Source: Sphingobium sp.
GTDB lineage: Bacteria > Pseudomonadota > Alphaproteobacteria > Sphingomonadales > Sphingomonadaceae
DNA: 23,836 nt
Direction: 5' to 3'
NCBI GenBank assembly: GCA_017745115.1
Contig: JAGIAA010000043.1
Coordinates: forward strand, 1-23,836
A program made the translations under genes and the position numbers. Below the pieces are notes generated by a model. It had not been told where the DNA came from, searched no databases, and saw only the letters and a list, made by a program, of their open reading frames with translations. Shown piece by piece: positions 14,957 to 22,275 of the stretch. How positions within the stretch are numbered: the stretch's first letter is position 1; each line of letters opens with the position of its first letter.

Positions 14957-15826
14957 TCAGTCCAGCTTCTTCGGTACCACCAGCGTCGCGCTGAAATCGA
15001 ACGGCTTGGCCTCCGGCATGGAGTCCATGAGCGCGCGGAAGCGCTGTTCGACATTGTCCTTCCAGTTGCCGTGCGTCGACACGTAGAGCGTGTTGTTGCG
15101 GATCGCGTCGACGATCATGTCGCCCACTTCGGTCGGCTCCATCCAGCTGTCGGCGACGACGCGCTGGGCGAGCTGCTCCTCATTCTCCTTGAAGCCGCTC
15201 CCCTGTCGAAAGCGCTCCGGCCGGTTCTGCCCGCTCTCGTGGATGCGGCTCTTGATCGGCCCCGGCATCAGCACCGTCACCCCGATATTGTCCTGCGCCA
15301 TGCTGTCGCGGATGCTCTCGGTCAGCGTGATGACGCCCGCCTTGGCGACGGCATAGATCGCCATGAAGCTCGGCATCGGCGTCAGGCCGGCAAGGCTCGC
15401 CGTGTTGACGATATGGCCGCCGCGCCCACGCGCCCGCATGCCCGGCGCGAATTCCATGATGCCGTTGATCGGCCCCATCAGGTTGATGGCGATGCCATAG
15501 TCCCAGTCCTGGTAGGTCGCCTGCTCAAACGGACCCGATGGATCGATGCCGGCATTGTTGACCAGGATGTCCGGTCCGCCCATCACCGCCTCGCATTCCT
15601 TCGCCGCCTCGCGCATCTGCGCGCGGTCGGAGACGTCGAGGCGGATGGTGTGGACGTTGCGGCCTTCCTGCCGCTCCTCGAAAAACTGCCTGGCTTCGTC
15701 GAGATGGTCCTGGCGGATGTCGGCGAGAACGAGCTTGGCGCCGTTGGCGAGCAGGCGCTGCGCAATGCCGAAGCCGATACCGCTCGCGCCGCCGGTGATG
15801 AAGGCGGTCTTGCCCGCAATGTCCAT
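14957..15826 (-). CDS. SDR-family oxidoreductase
   Basis: The 289-residue protein is a classical short-chain dehydrogenase/reductase. Visible motifs are the cofactor site T11-G-G-A-S-G-I-G18, D36 at the end of the second strand (suggesting NAD(H) preference), N90-N-A-G93, N115, and the catalytic S144, Y158 and K162 (Y-A-V-A-K). After the active site, P-G-P-I-K-S-R is the usual substrate-loop entry. An extra C-terminal stretch of about 40 residues (VSTHGNWKDNVEQRF to the end) is found in a subgroup acting on alcohols, steroids or xenobiotics, but the substrate cannot be told. The ATG at 15826 has GGAG six bases upstream. It converges on the GGDEF-EAL gene and diverges from the esterase across a family B palindrome. 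Confidence 0.88.
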   Translation of the reverse strand: MDIAGKTAFITGGASGIGFGIAQRLLANGAKLVLADIRQDHLDEARQFFEERQEGRNVHTIRLDVSDRAQMREAAKECEAVMGGPDILVNNAGIDPSGPFEQATYQDWDYGIAINLMGPINGIMEFAPGMRARGRGGHIVNTASLAGLTPMPSFMAIYAVAKAGVITLTESIRDSMAQDNIGVTVLMPGPIKSRIHESGQNRPERFRQGSGFKENEEQLAQRVVADSWMEPTEVGDMIVDAIRNNTLYVSTHGNWKDNVEQRFRALMDSMPEAKPFDFSATLVVPKKLD

Positions 15827-15909
15827 GTCGCTCTCCAGAAGACTCGTTTAGCGGTCTGCGTAGCGCCTGAGCCGCCTTGGTCGCAACCAGACTGTGCTCC
15901 AACCACACT

Positions 15910-16002
15910 CCGTTCGTCCTGAGCTCGTCGAAGGACGCTCCCTTCTTGTTCGCGAAGATTGAAAGAAAAAGGAACGCCCTTCGACAAGCTCAGGACGAAC
16001 GG
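15910..16002. repeat. palindromic intergenic repeat, family B
   Basis: The left arm CCGTTCGTCCTGAGCTCGTC (then GAAGG) and the right arm CCTTCGACAAGCTCAGGACG (then AACGG) are 25-base inverted repeats with a single mismatch, and the similarity continues inward with decay. The 93-base element is in the divergent space between the SDR and esterase genes. From memory this CTGAGC...GAAGG palindrome is widespread in sphingomonads and other proteobacteria. Confidence 0.82.
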
Positions 16003-16116
16003 CGCTTTGGGGCGTAGGTCGGATCGCTTCCCCCTTGCGAAAGCGACGAATTCGCCCCTATCGTCAGGCCATTGAGAGCGTTCGGGAGATGCGCCTCGCT
16101 GACAGGGAGAGGGACC

Positions 16117-17637
16117 ATGAAGGCAGGCATGTTGATTGCCGCGGCGCTCGTCGCGGCGCCCGCGAGCGCACAGATCAAGACGGCAGCGCTGACGGGCGGC
16201 ACGGTGGAAGGCACGGTCGGCGACGGTCTGTCGACCTATCTCGGCATTCCGTTCGCAGCGCCGCCGGTCGGCGACCTGCGCTGGAAGGCGCCGCAGCCGG
16301 TCAAGCCTTGGGCGGGCGTGAAGAAGGCCGATCATTTCGGTGCCGGTTGCATGCAGGAGCCGGGCCTCGCCAAGCAGATGGGCTTCACCGGCCCGCTCAG
16401 CGAAGACTGCCTGTTCATCGATGTTTGGTCGCCCGCCAAGGCCGCGACCGAGAAGCTCCCGGTCATCGTCTGGATCTATGGCGGTGGCTTCAACAGCGGC
16501 ATGACCGGCGTGCCGCTCTATAACGGCGCCAACATGGCGAAGCAGGGCGTGGTCGTGGTCAGCGTCTCCTATCGGGTCGGCCCGTTCGGCTTCATGGCGT
16601 CGCCGGAGCTCAGCAAGGAAAGCGGCCAGGGCTCGGGCAATTACGGCATGCTCGACATGATCGCCGGCCTCAAATGGGTGAAGGCCAATGTCGGGAAGTT
16701 CGGCGGCGATCCCGCCAAGGTCACGATCATGGGCCACTCGGCCGGCTCGATGGCGGTCAGCCGTCTCACCGCCTCGCCGCTCGCCAAGGGCCTGTTCCGC
16801 GCGGCGATCGCCCAGTCCGGCGCCAATTTCACGCCACCGACCCCGCTTGCCAGCGCAGAGACGGTCGGCACCAAGTTCCTTGCCGGGCTCGGCGCGAGCG
16901 ATCTGAAGTCCGCCCGTGCACTGACCGCCGACCAGATCGAGACTGCCGCCGACGCACGCGGCGCGCCGCGCTTCCCGCTGCCGCTCGACGGTTACGTCGT
17001 GCCGGGCGACCAGGCGGCACTCTGGAAGGCCGGCAAGTTCAACGATACGCCCGTACTGTTCGGATATACCTCCGACGAGGCCGTGGTCTTCGGCCCGTCC
17101 AAGACCACGTCCGCCGATTTCGAGAAGCAGATCCGCGCCAGCTATGGCGCCAAGGCCGACTCCATTCTCGCCGCCTATCCGCACGGGACGGACGAGGAGG
17201 CGAGCCGCTCCAACAAATATCTGCGCCGCGACACCAGCTTCGGCTGGAACATGTGGACCTGGGCCAAGCTCCAGTCCCGGTACGGCAAGGGCAAGGTCTA
17301 CACTTACTATTTCGACCGGCCCACTGCCCAGAGCCCCGACGGCTCGGGCCATGGCAGCGAGGTCGCTTTGGTCTTCGCCAATCCCGATGTGCGCCGCGCG
17401 GCCTGGACCGACGAGGACAAGGCCATCTCCAAGGAAATGCAGGGCTATTGGGTGAATTTCGCCAAGACGCTCGACCCCAATGGCCCCGGCCTTCCGAAAT
17501 GGCCCGCCTTCTCCGGCAGCGACCCGCAGGTCATGCGCCTCGGCAAGGTCAACGCCGCCGGCCCCGTGCCCAATCTCGACAAGATGCAGGCGCTCGACGG
17601 CTGGTATCAGGGCCAACTGTCGGTGGCGTCGAAGTAA
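16117..17637 (+). CDS. secreted type-B carboxylesterase
   Basis: The 506-residue protein has a signal peptide (cleavage after A-S-A, residue 18) and the alpha/beta-hydrolase fold of carboxylesterase type B (PF00135). The oxyanion region is Y-G-G-G-F-N-S-G (121-128). The catalytic triad is read as S208 in G-H-S-A-G, E321 in T-S-D-E-A and H412 in G-H-G-S-E. The nucleophile elbow is GHSAG rather than the commoner GESAG. C78 and C98 are placed for the disulfide usual in this family. It would hydrolyse carboxylic esters in the periplasm; the substrate is unknown. The ATG at 16117 follows a GGGAGAGGGA ribosome site; an upstream ATG at 16072 would put a non-secretory extension before the signal and is rejected. 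A large palindromic element begins seven bases after the stop. Confidence 0.9.
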   Translation: MKAGMLIAAALVAAPASAQIKTAALTGGTVEGTVGDGLSTYLGIPFAAPPVGDLRWKAPQPVKPWAGVKKADHFGAGCMQEPGLAKQMGFTGPLSEDCLFIDVWSPAKAATEKLPVIVWIYGGGFNSGMTGVPLYNGANMAKQGVVVVSVSYRVGPFGFMASPELSKESGQGSGNYGMLDMIAGLKWVKANVGKFGGDPAKVTIMGHSAGSMAVSRLTASPLAKGLFRAAIAQSGANFTPPTPLASAETVGTKFLAGLGASDLKSARALTADQIETAADARGAPRFPLPLDGYVVPGDQAALWKAGKFNDTPVLFGYTSDEAVVFGPSKTTSADFEKQIRASYGAKADSILAAYPHGTDEEASRSNKYLRRDTSFGWNMWTWAKLQSRYGKGKVYTYYFDRPTAQSPDGSGHGSEVALVFANPDVRRAAWTDEDKAISKEMQGYWVNFAKTLDPNGPGLPKWPAFSGSDPQVMRLGKVNAAGPVPNLDKMQALDGWYQGQLSVASK

Positions 17638-17644
17638 AAGGTTC

Positions 17645-17793
17645 TCCTCTCCCCTTCAGGGGAGAGGATACGAAGCCTTGCTGCTTTAGCGGCTAGGCGC
17701 AGTTGGAGAGGGGCTGCGGCGTGCCCCCTCTCCAAGCTTCGCTAGCCGCTAGCGCGGCAGCTGCGCTTTCCTCTCCCCCTAAAGGGGCGAGGA
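17645..17793. repeat. 149-base palindromic element, family C (MITE-like)
   Basis: The two halves are imperfect inverted copies about 70 bases long. Each carries an outer hairpin (TCCTCTCCCC-TTCA-GGGGAGAGGA at 17645-17668; its partner at 17769-17793) and a TAGCGGCTAG-like segment. The centre is TTGGAGAGGGG-N11-CCCCTCTCCAA (17703-17735). It fills the gap between the convergent esterase and peroxiredoxin genes and could end transcription from both sides. No open reading frame or transposase is present. Confidence 0.8.
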
Positions 17794-17801
17794 TATTTCT
17801 G

Positions 17802-18344
17802 TCACTTCAGCGACTTCACCGCCGCGAGCGTGTTCTTGACGTGGTCCTTATAATCCAGCGCGCTGTGGGCGTAGGCGATCTTGCCGGTTTTGGTGATCAC
17901 GTAGCTGGTGCGGTCGGTCTTGCCGGTCAGGCCCGGGATCGACTTCAGCGCGACGTCATAGCCCTCGATGACCTTGGGGCCGGCCGAGGCCACGGCGAAC
18001 TTGCTGCTGCATTCCTTGGTCGAGAATTCGGCGAGCTTGTCCACGGGATCCGCAGACATGCCGATGACCGTGGCGCCGGCCTTCTTGAACTCGTCGGTCG
18101 CCTCGGCGAACTCATGCGCCTCGGCGGTGCAGCCCGGCGTGAAGGCGGCCGGGAAGAAATAGAGCACGACCGGGCCCTTCTTGAGCTGGTCGGAGAGCTT
18201 CAGCGTGAAGACCTTGCCGGCGAGCGCGCCGCGCGTCTCGAAGTCCGGGGCCGAGGAGCCGACCGGCAGCGCGGCATGGCCCGCTGCAGCGAAAGCGAAG
18301 GCGGCAATGGCGCCGACGAGGCTGAGTGTTCTGGTCCGGGTCAT
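17802..18344 (-). CDS. exported peroxiredoxin (AhpC/TSA, BCP-like)
   Basis: The 180-residue protein has a signal peptide (cleavage near A-G-H-A, residue 24) followed by a thioredoxin-fold peroxiredoxin domain with A-P-D-F (32-35) and the peroxidatic site F-T-P-G-C72. A conserved arginine follows in T-D-R-T-S-Y-V-I. It would reduce hydrogen peroxide or alkyl peroxides in the periplasm. The BCP/PrxQ resolving cysteine five residues after the peroxidatic one is missing (C-T-A-E-A-H). The only other cysteine is C112, so the protein may work as a 1-Cys type or use C112. Length is normal for the family plus a signal. GAGG lies ten bases before the ATG at 18344. It diverges from the secreted paralog pair. 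Confidence 0.87.
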   Translation of the reverse strand: MTRTRTLSLVGAIAAFAFAAAGHAALPVGSSAPDFETRGALAGKVFTLKLSDQLKKGPVVLYFFPAAFTPGCTAEAHEFAEATDEFKKAGATVIGMSADPVDKLAEFSTKECSSKFAVASAGPKVIEGYDVALKSIPGLTGKTDRTSYVITKTGKIAYAHSALDYKDHVKNTLAAVKSLK

Positions 18345-18665
18345 GGAGTCGCATCCTCAAGTTGATTTCATCCGGCAACCGTTTTGCCACAGTCGCCGCC
18401 GCCATGCCAGCCGTCCGTAACGGCAACGGTACAGCCGTTTCACTACTGCGCCGTTTCCCCGCGTGACAGCGCTGATTCCTTGCGGCAATAAACGGACGAA
18501 AGCCGGTAATCGGCAGAGGGGATGCGCGTGGATCGAAGCTTCGACCGTGAACATGCTGCGGCGTTTCCGCATGCCCCTGCCTGCGTGCCCAGCAGCCGGC
18601 TGATCGTTCAAACTCCAGAGCAATCCCCGAACAACCCCCCGAACAACCCATCGAAAGGCCTTTCC
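18345..18665. promoter_or_regulatory. 321-base divergent control region with hairpin, tandem repeat and palindrome
   Basis: No gene is convincing here. Visible structures are the hairpin AACGGC-N9-GCCGTT (18419-18439), a perfect 12-base tandem repeat of CCCCGAACAACC (18625-18636 and 18637-18648), and the perfect palindrome GAAAGGCCTTTC (18653-18664) ending two bases before the TTG start of the next gene. The palindrome contains the AAAGG ribosome site, so a hairpin or bound protein here could limit translation. Confidence 0.5.
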
Positions 18666-19553
18666 TTGCGTAAATCGTTTTACGGCGCCGCCCTTGCCGG
18701 CGCGCTGCTCCTGTCCGCCGCGCCTGCCTTCGCCCAGCCCGGCGGCCCCGCCAGCCCCTGCACGCGCGCCCAGCTTACGGCGGCGGCGGAAGGCTATATC
18801 CAGGCCCAGCGTACGGCCGATCCCAGCACCATCCCGTTCGGCGGCGAGTGGATCACGTTCAACGAGAATTTCGAGCTCAGCTCCATGGGCGGCGGCATGC
18901 TCGGCAAGCCGCTGAAGATCGACTATTACCGCACTCTCGTCGTCGACGAGCCGAGCTGCGCGACCTTCACCGAAGTCGTCGTTACCGATCCCAAGCACCC
19001 CTATGTGCTCGGCGTCCTGCTGCAGGGCCGTGGCGCGGGCAAGGTCAGCACGGTCGACATGCTGGTGACCGACCAGGGCGACTGGCTGTTCAATGCCGCG
19101 AACACCATGAAATATGCCCAGGCCGAGAATTGGGGCGAGATTCCGGCGGCCGACCGCGACAGTGCCGACACGATCATCGCGGCGGCCAACGCCTATCTCG
19201 ACAGCTTCGACAACAAGAATGTCGTCGTGCCCTGGGGCAAGCCCTGCGCGCGGCTCGAGGGCGGGCTCTACACCGCCAAGGGCGGTCCCGGCGTGGTCAG
19301 CCCGGAAGACACGTGCAATGTCGGCGTACCGAGCGGCGTCAAGCTGATCAACCGGCGCCATTATGTCGACGAGGTGCACGGCACGGACACGGTGTTGCTC
19401 AACTTCGGCGACAAGCAGCGGCCGGACGCGCACACCTTCCGCATCGAGAAGGGCAAGATCCGCTACGTGCACACCATCACCGTCTGCAAGGAAGACCGTT
19501 GCGGCTTCAAATATGATGACGCGACCAAGAAGGCGCTCGGCCTGACGGACTGA
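18666..19553 (+). CDS. secreted six-cysteine protein, paralog 1 (NTF2-like halves suspected)
   Basis: Starting at TTG 18666, the 295-residue product begins MRKSFYGAAL and has a signal peptide ending A-F-A (residue 23), exactly like the downstream paralog, which starts with ATG. AAAGG lies seven bases upstream. An in-frame ATG at 18522 would put 48 unrelated residues before the signal and is rejected. Six mature cysteines (32, 98, 194, 217, 274 and 279) are shared with paralog 2 and suggest disulfides in the periplasm or outside. The signature V-P-W-G-K-P-C-A-R-L-E-G-G and F-R-I-E-K-G-K-I-R-Y-V-H-T-I-T-V-C blocks recall, from memory, fungal DUF8021-type proteins; this is unverified. The N- and C-halves resemble each other around A-A-x-x-Y. 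Function unknown. It is 48 bases from paralog 2 and likely in one operon. Confidence 0.8.
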   Translation: MRKSFYGAALAGALLLSAAPAFAQPGGPASPCTRAQLTAAAEGYIQAQRTADPSTIPFGGEWITFNENFELSSMGGGMLGKPLKIDYYRTLVVDEPSCATFTEVVVTDPKHPYVLGVLLQGRGAGKVSTVDMLVTDQGDWLFNAANTMKYAQAENWGEIPAADRDSADTIIAAANAYLDSFDNKNVVVPWGKPCARLEGGLYTAKGGPGVVSPEDTCNVGVPSGVKLINRRHYVDEVHGTDTVLLNFGDKQRPDAHTFRIEKGKIRYVHTITVCKEDRCGFKYDDATKKALGLTD

Positions 19554-19601
19554 TCAAGGTCCGCCGCCGGGTATTGAGCCATACGAATGAAAGGGAGAGT
19601 C

Positions 19602-20465
19602 ATGCGTAAATCCATCCTCGGCGGCGCCCTTGCTTGCGCCTTCCTGCTCTCGGCGGCGCCCGCATTCGCGCAGGGCGGCTGCTCGGAGAACGACCTCAAC
19701 AATGCGGCGGACCGCTATCTCGAAGCGCAGGCGATCGGCGATCCCTCGCCCATGCCGCTCGGCACCTGGGTCACCTACAACGAGCAGATGGACCTCGGCA
19801 CGATGTCGACGGGCGTCATCTCCAAGAAGCTGAAAGTCGATTTCTCGCGGCGCCTCGTCGATCCGGTCGCCTGCCAGGTCTATATGGAAGTGATCGTCAC
19901 CGATCCCGCCCATCCCTATGTGCTGGGCGTGACGCTGACGGCCCGCGGCGGGCAGGTGGGCACGATCGACATGGTCGCGACCGACAAGGGCGACTGGCTG
20001 TTCAACGCCTCGCGCACATTGGCATATTCCAAGGCCGAGAACTGGGGCATCATTCCCGAGGGCGAGCGCGACACCCGCGCGGTGATCAAGGCAGCCGCGG
20101 ATGCCTATCTCGATCTGTTCAACGATCCCAAGAAAGTCGTGCCCTGGGGCACGCCCTGCGCGCGGCTCGAAGGCGGCATGTACACCGGCAAGGGCGCCAA
20201 TCCGGGCGACGTGACGCCGCAGGACAGCTGCGCCGTCGGCGTGCCGACCGGCGTGCCGATGGTCCAGCGCAACTATGTGATCGACGTGCCCCATGGCGCC
20301 GTCTCCGTCATGCTGCTCATGGGCAAGAACCAGCGCCCGGACATCCACACCTTCCGCGTGGAGAAGGGCAAGCTGCGCTACGTGCACACGATCACGGTCT
20401 GCCAGGAAGACTATTGCGGCTTCAAATATGACGACGCGACCAAGAAGACGCTGGGGATTCAGTAA
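19602..20465 (+). CDS. secreted six-cysteine protein, paralog 2
   Basis: The 287-residue product is a clear tandem paralog of the preceding gene, with the same signal peptide (ending A-F-A, residue 23), the same six mature cysteines (27, 91, 186, 210, 267 and 272), and near-identical blocks such as HPYVLGV, GDWLFNA, PWGTPCARLEGG and RYVHTITVC. An internal similarity is visible: A-A-D-R-Y-L-x-x-Q-x-x-G-D-P (36-48) against A-A-D-A-Y-L-D-L-F-N-D-P (166-176). Both are followed by a P-x-G-T region, as in NTF2/SnoaL-like domains. The ATG at 19602 follows AAGGGAGAG; the in-frame ATG at 19587 would overlap that site. I cannot assign an activity; binding or hydrolysis of small molecules would be guesses. 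Confidence 0.85.
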   Translation: MRKSILGGALACAFLLSAAPAFAQGGCSENDLNNAADRYLEAQAIGDPSPMPLGTWVTYNEQMDLGTMSTGVISKKLKVDFSRRLVDPVACQVYMEVIVTDPAHPYVLGVTLTARGGQVGTIDMVATDKGDWLFNASRTLAYSKAENWGIIPEGERDTRAVIKAAADAYLDLFNDPKKVVPWGTPCARLEGGMYTGKGANPGDVTPQDSCAVGVPTGVPMVQRNYVIDVPHGAVSVMLLMGKNQRPDIHTFRVEKGKLRYVHTITVCQEDYCGFKYDDATKKTLGIQ

Positions 20466-20467
20466 TG

Positions 20468-20486
20468 AGCCCGGGGCAGCCCGGCT
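20468..20486 (+). terminator. weak stem-loop after the paralog pair
   Basis: AGCC-(C)-GGG pairs with CCCGGCT across a GCAG loop, two bases past the stop codon. CCTTT follows at a distance; there is no adjacent T-tract, so termination is uncertain. Confidence 0.35.
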
Positions 20487-20539
20487 TCATCGTCCTTTGC
20501 GGATCGTAGGATTGCGGCCAAGACGCAGCAGTGGCGCCG

Positions 20540-20569
20540 TTGACGGGAAATTAGCCCGCCTCATATGTG
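20540..20569 (+). promoter_or_regulatory. candidate sigma70-type promoter of the receiver gene
   Basis: TTGACG (20540-20545) and TATGTG (20564-20569) are 18 bases apart and end 32 bases before the ATG. GGAACTTCC directly downstream resembles an EcfG -35 box but lacks a CGTT partner at the right distance. Confidence 0.4.
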
Positions 20570-20601
20570 GAACTTCCGGCAAACGTCAGACTTATAGGGA
20601 T

Positions 20602-21003
20602 ATGAAAGCGTCCATTCTCATCGTTGAAGACGAGATTCTCGTGGCACTCGAGATGCAGTATATTCTCGAGGACCACGGTTATACCGTGGCGGGCATTGCG
20701 GCGGACCTGTCCTCTGCACTCGCTCTCGCACGTGAAAATGTCGACATAGCGCTCGTCGATCTCAATCTGCGGGACGGTCTCACGGGTCCTCAAATCGGCG
20801 CGCTGCTCGCGGTCAATTACAATGCAGCAGTTCTGTTCGTCACCGCCAATCCGCGCGAACTGGGAGCCGGCATCGCCGGAACCATCGGCGTCCTCACAAA
20901 GCCGACCGATCAGGATGCGTTGATAGCAGCGGTCGAGTTCGCTCTCCGCAAGCGTCGCGGCGAACCGGCGGAAGCGCCGCCCGTTCTGCGCTGCTTCGGC
21001 TAG
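20602..21003 (+). CDS. stand-alone response regulator receiver protein
   Basis: The 133-residue protein is a single CheY-like receiver domain with the acidic pocket E9-D10, phospho-acceptor D53 (A-L-V-D-L-N-L-R-D-G), T81 (F-V-T-A-N) and K100 (L-T-K-P), and no output domain; the last 15 residues are Pro/Ala-rich. Such single-domain regulators often serve HWE/HisKA_2 kinases as phosphate shuttles or sinks. The PFxFATGY signature of SdrG-type (FATGUY) regulators is not present. The ATG at 20602 has only a weak AGGGA nearby. The stop overlaps the stop of the convergent kinase in the palindrome CTAG (21000-21003). Functional pairing with that kinase is inferred from position only. Confidence 0.88.
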   Translation: MKASILIVEDEILVALEMQYILEDHGYTVAGIAADLSSALALARENVDIALVDLNLRDGLTGPQIGALLAVNYNAAVLFVTANPRELGAGIAGTIGVLTKPTDQDALIAAVEFALRKRRGEPAEAPPVLRCFG

Positions 21004-22022
21004 GTCGCTTCCTGGCGGTACAGCGCGGAAGCAGGCAGCTCGATCGTCATTTTCAGTCCCTCAGCCGGCCATTCGCGTTTCAGCGTGCCGCCCAACTGCT
21101 GGACGATGCTCAACTCCGTCAGGCGCGAGCCGAAGCCTGAAAGGTCGGGCACATTCCTTATCGGCGGACCACCCTCTTCGGTCCAGCTCATGCCGACGCG
21201 CTGGCCGCTGACGGTGAGCATGATGCGAACCCGCCCCGTCGGATCGGACAGTGCGCCATATTTGCAGGCGTTCGTTGCCAGTTCGTGGAAAACCAAGCCG
21301 ATGGGGGTTGCTCCGCGGTCGTCCACGGGCAGATCGTCGCCTTCGATCGTCAAGCGCTTTTCGTCCAGGGCGGGATAGGGACTCAGGAGCTCGGCCAGGA
21401 GCGTTTTGAGCGTGGAACGGCCGTGGTGCGGCGAGCTTTCTTCGCTGTGCGGCCGCACGAAATCGTGAGCCCGTCCCAGTGCGGCCACCCGCGACTGCAA
21501 GTCCCTGGCAAAATCCCTCATCTGGGGCTGCTGCCGCGTGGAAAGGCCGATCAAGCCGTTGACCACCGCGAAGATGTTCTTGATTCGGTGACTGAGTTCG
21601 CGACTCAAAATTTCGTTGTGCTCGGCGATCCGTTTCTGCTCGTGAATGTCGGTGCACGTTCCCACCCAGCGTACGATCGCGCCGGTTTGGTCCCGCACGG
21701 CCAGGGCGCGGCCAAGCGTCCAGCGATATTCGCCGCTGTGATGCCGCAGGCGGTACTCGATTTCATATGGCTCGCCGGTTTTGAGACTGTGCCTCCAGCG
21801 GGCCCATGCACGTTGCTGGTCATCGGCGTGGAACATGCCGTTCCAACCCTCGCCGTCTGTGGAGCCGACCGGCGCGCCAGTGAAGGCATACCATTTCTCG
21901 TTGTAATAATCATGCGCGCCGTCCGGCAGGGTCGACCACACCATTTGCGGCATGGCATCTGCGAGCTGTTGGAACGAAATTTGTCCGGCTAACGGGGGTG
22001 CTTCGTCGATCTTCGGATTCAC
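21000..22022 (-). CDS. PAS-HWE histidine kinase
   Basis: The 340-residue soluble kinase has an N-terminal PAS domain (about 17-130, with a PAC-like end D-I-H-E-Q-K-R) and an HWE-type kinase core. The phospho-acceptor is H145 in L-S-H-R-I-K-N. The N-box is H246-E-L-A-T-N251, with the family-defining histidine, and W280-T-E282 is the family-defining WxE. G-F-G-S-R-L completes the ATP site. No LOV cysteine motif is seen, so the PAS ligand is unknown. HWE and HisKA_2 kinases feed the PhyR-NepR-EcfG general stress pathway of Alphaproteobacteria, and an EcfG-like promoter lies in front (22103-22128). The start is a GTG at 22022 with AAGG six bases upstream; no better ATG exists. It converges on the receiver gene with a four-base overlap. 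Confidence 0.9.
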   Translation of the reverse strand: MNPKIDEAPPLAGQISFQQLADAMPQMVWSTLPDGAHDYYNEKWYAFTGAPVGSTDGEGWNGMFHADDQQRAWARWRHSLKTGEPYEIEYRLRHHSGEYRWTLGRALAVRDQTGAIVRWVGTCTDIHEQKRIAEHNEILSRELSHRIKNIFAVVNGLIGLSTRQQPQMRDFARDLQSRVAALGRAHDFVRPHSEESSPHHGRSTLKTLLAELLSPYPALDEKRLTIEGDDLPVDDRGATPIGLVFHELATNACKYGALSDPTGRVRIMLTVSGQRVGMSWTEEGGPPIRNVPDLSGFGSRLTELSIVQQLGGTLKREWPAEGLKMTIELPASALYRQEAT

Positions 22023-22102
22023 TTTGAGCCTTCCGTTGCCTTTGCACTGCAGCGATGGCGAGGCCGATCGACGTTCGGCTTAACCTATATCAGTCAGGGC
22101 TG

Positions 22103-22128
22103 AACGCAACGGGCATACTTAGCGTTCC
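22103..22128 (-). promoter_or_regulatory. EcfG-type (general stress) promoter of the HWE kinase
   Basis: On the minus strand GGAAC (22124-22128) is followed after 17 bases by CGTT (22103-22106), the published EcfG consensus GGAAC-N16/17-CGTT. It lies about 80 bases upstream of the kinase GTG. I searched by eye the other intergenic regions and found no equal match. The rest of 22023-22275 shows no gene. Confidence 0.55.
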
Positions 22129-22275
22129 AGCACCGCACCTGGCGGCGTCGCACTGCGTGACGAATGATCACCGTCATAGGACTCATCAATCCAGGTTAGT
22201 ACGATTCACCGCAGGCCCCCGACGCAGGTTAAGGACACGCCCCCGCATGGAGATACGTTGGCTGCGGAGGGACTC

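Noticed and set aside
18522..18665. ATG at 18522 as start of paralog 1
   Set aside because: It adds 48 residues before a signal peptide that aligns exactly with the paralog's ATG start; TTG 18666 has its own ribosome site.
20569..20590. EcfG promoter in front of the receiver gene
   Set aside because: GGAACTT is present but no CGTT lies 16-17 bases downstream, and the start would fall on the ATG.
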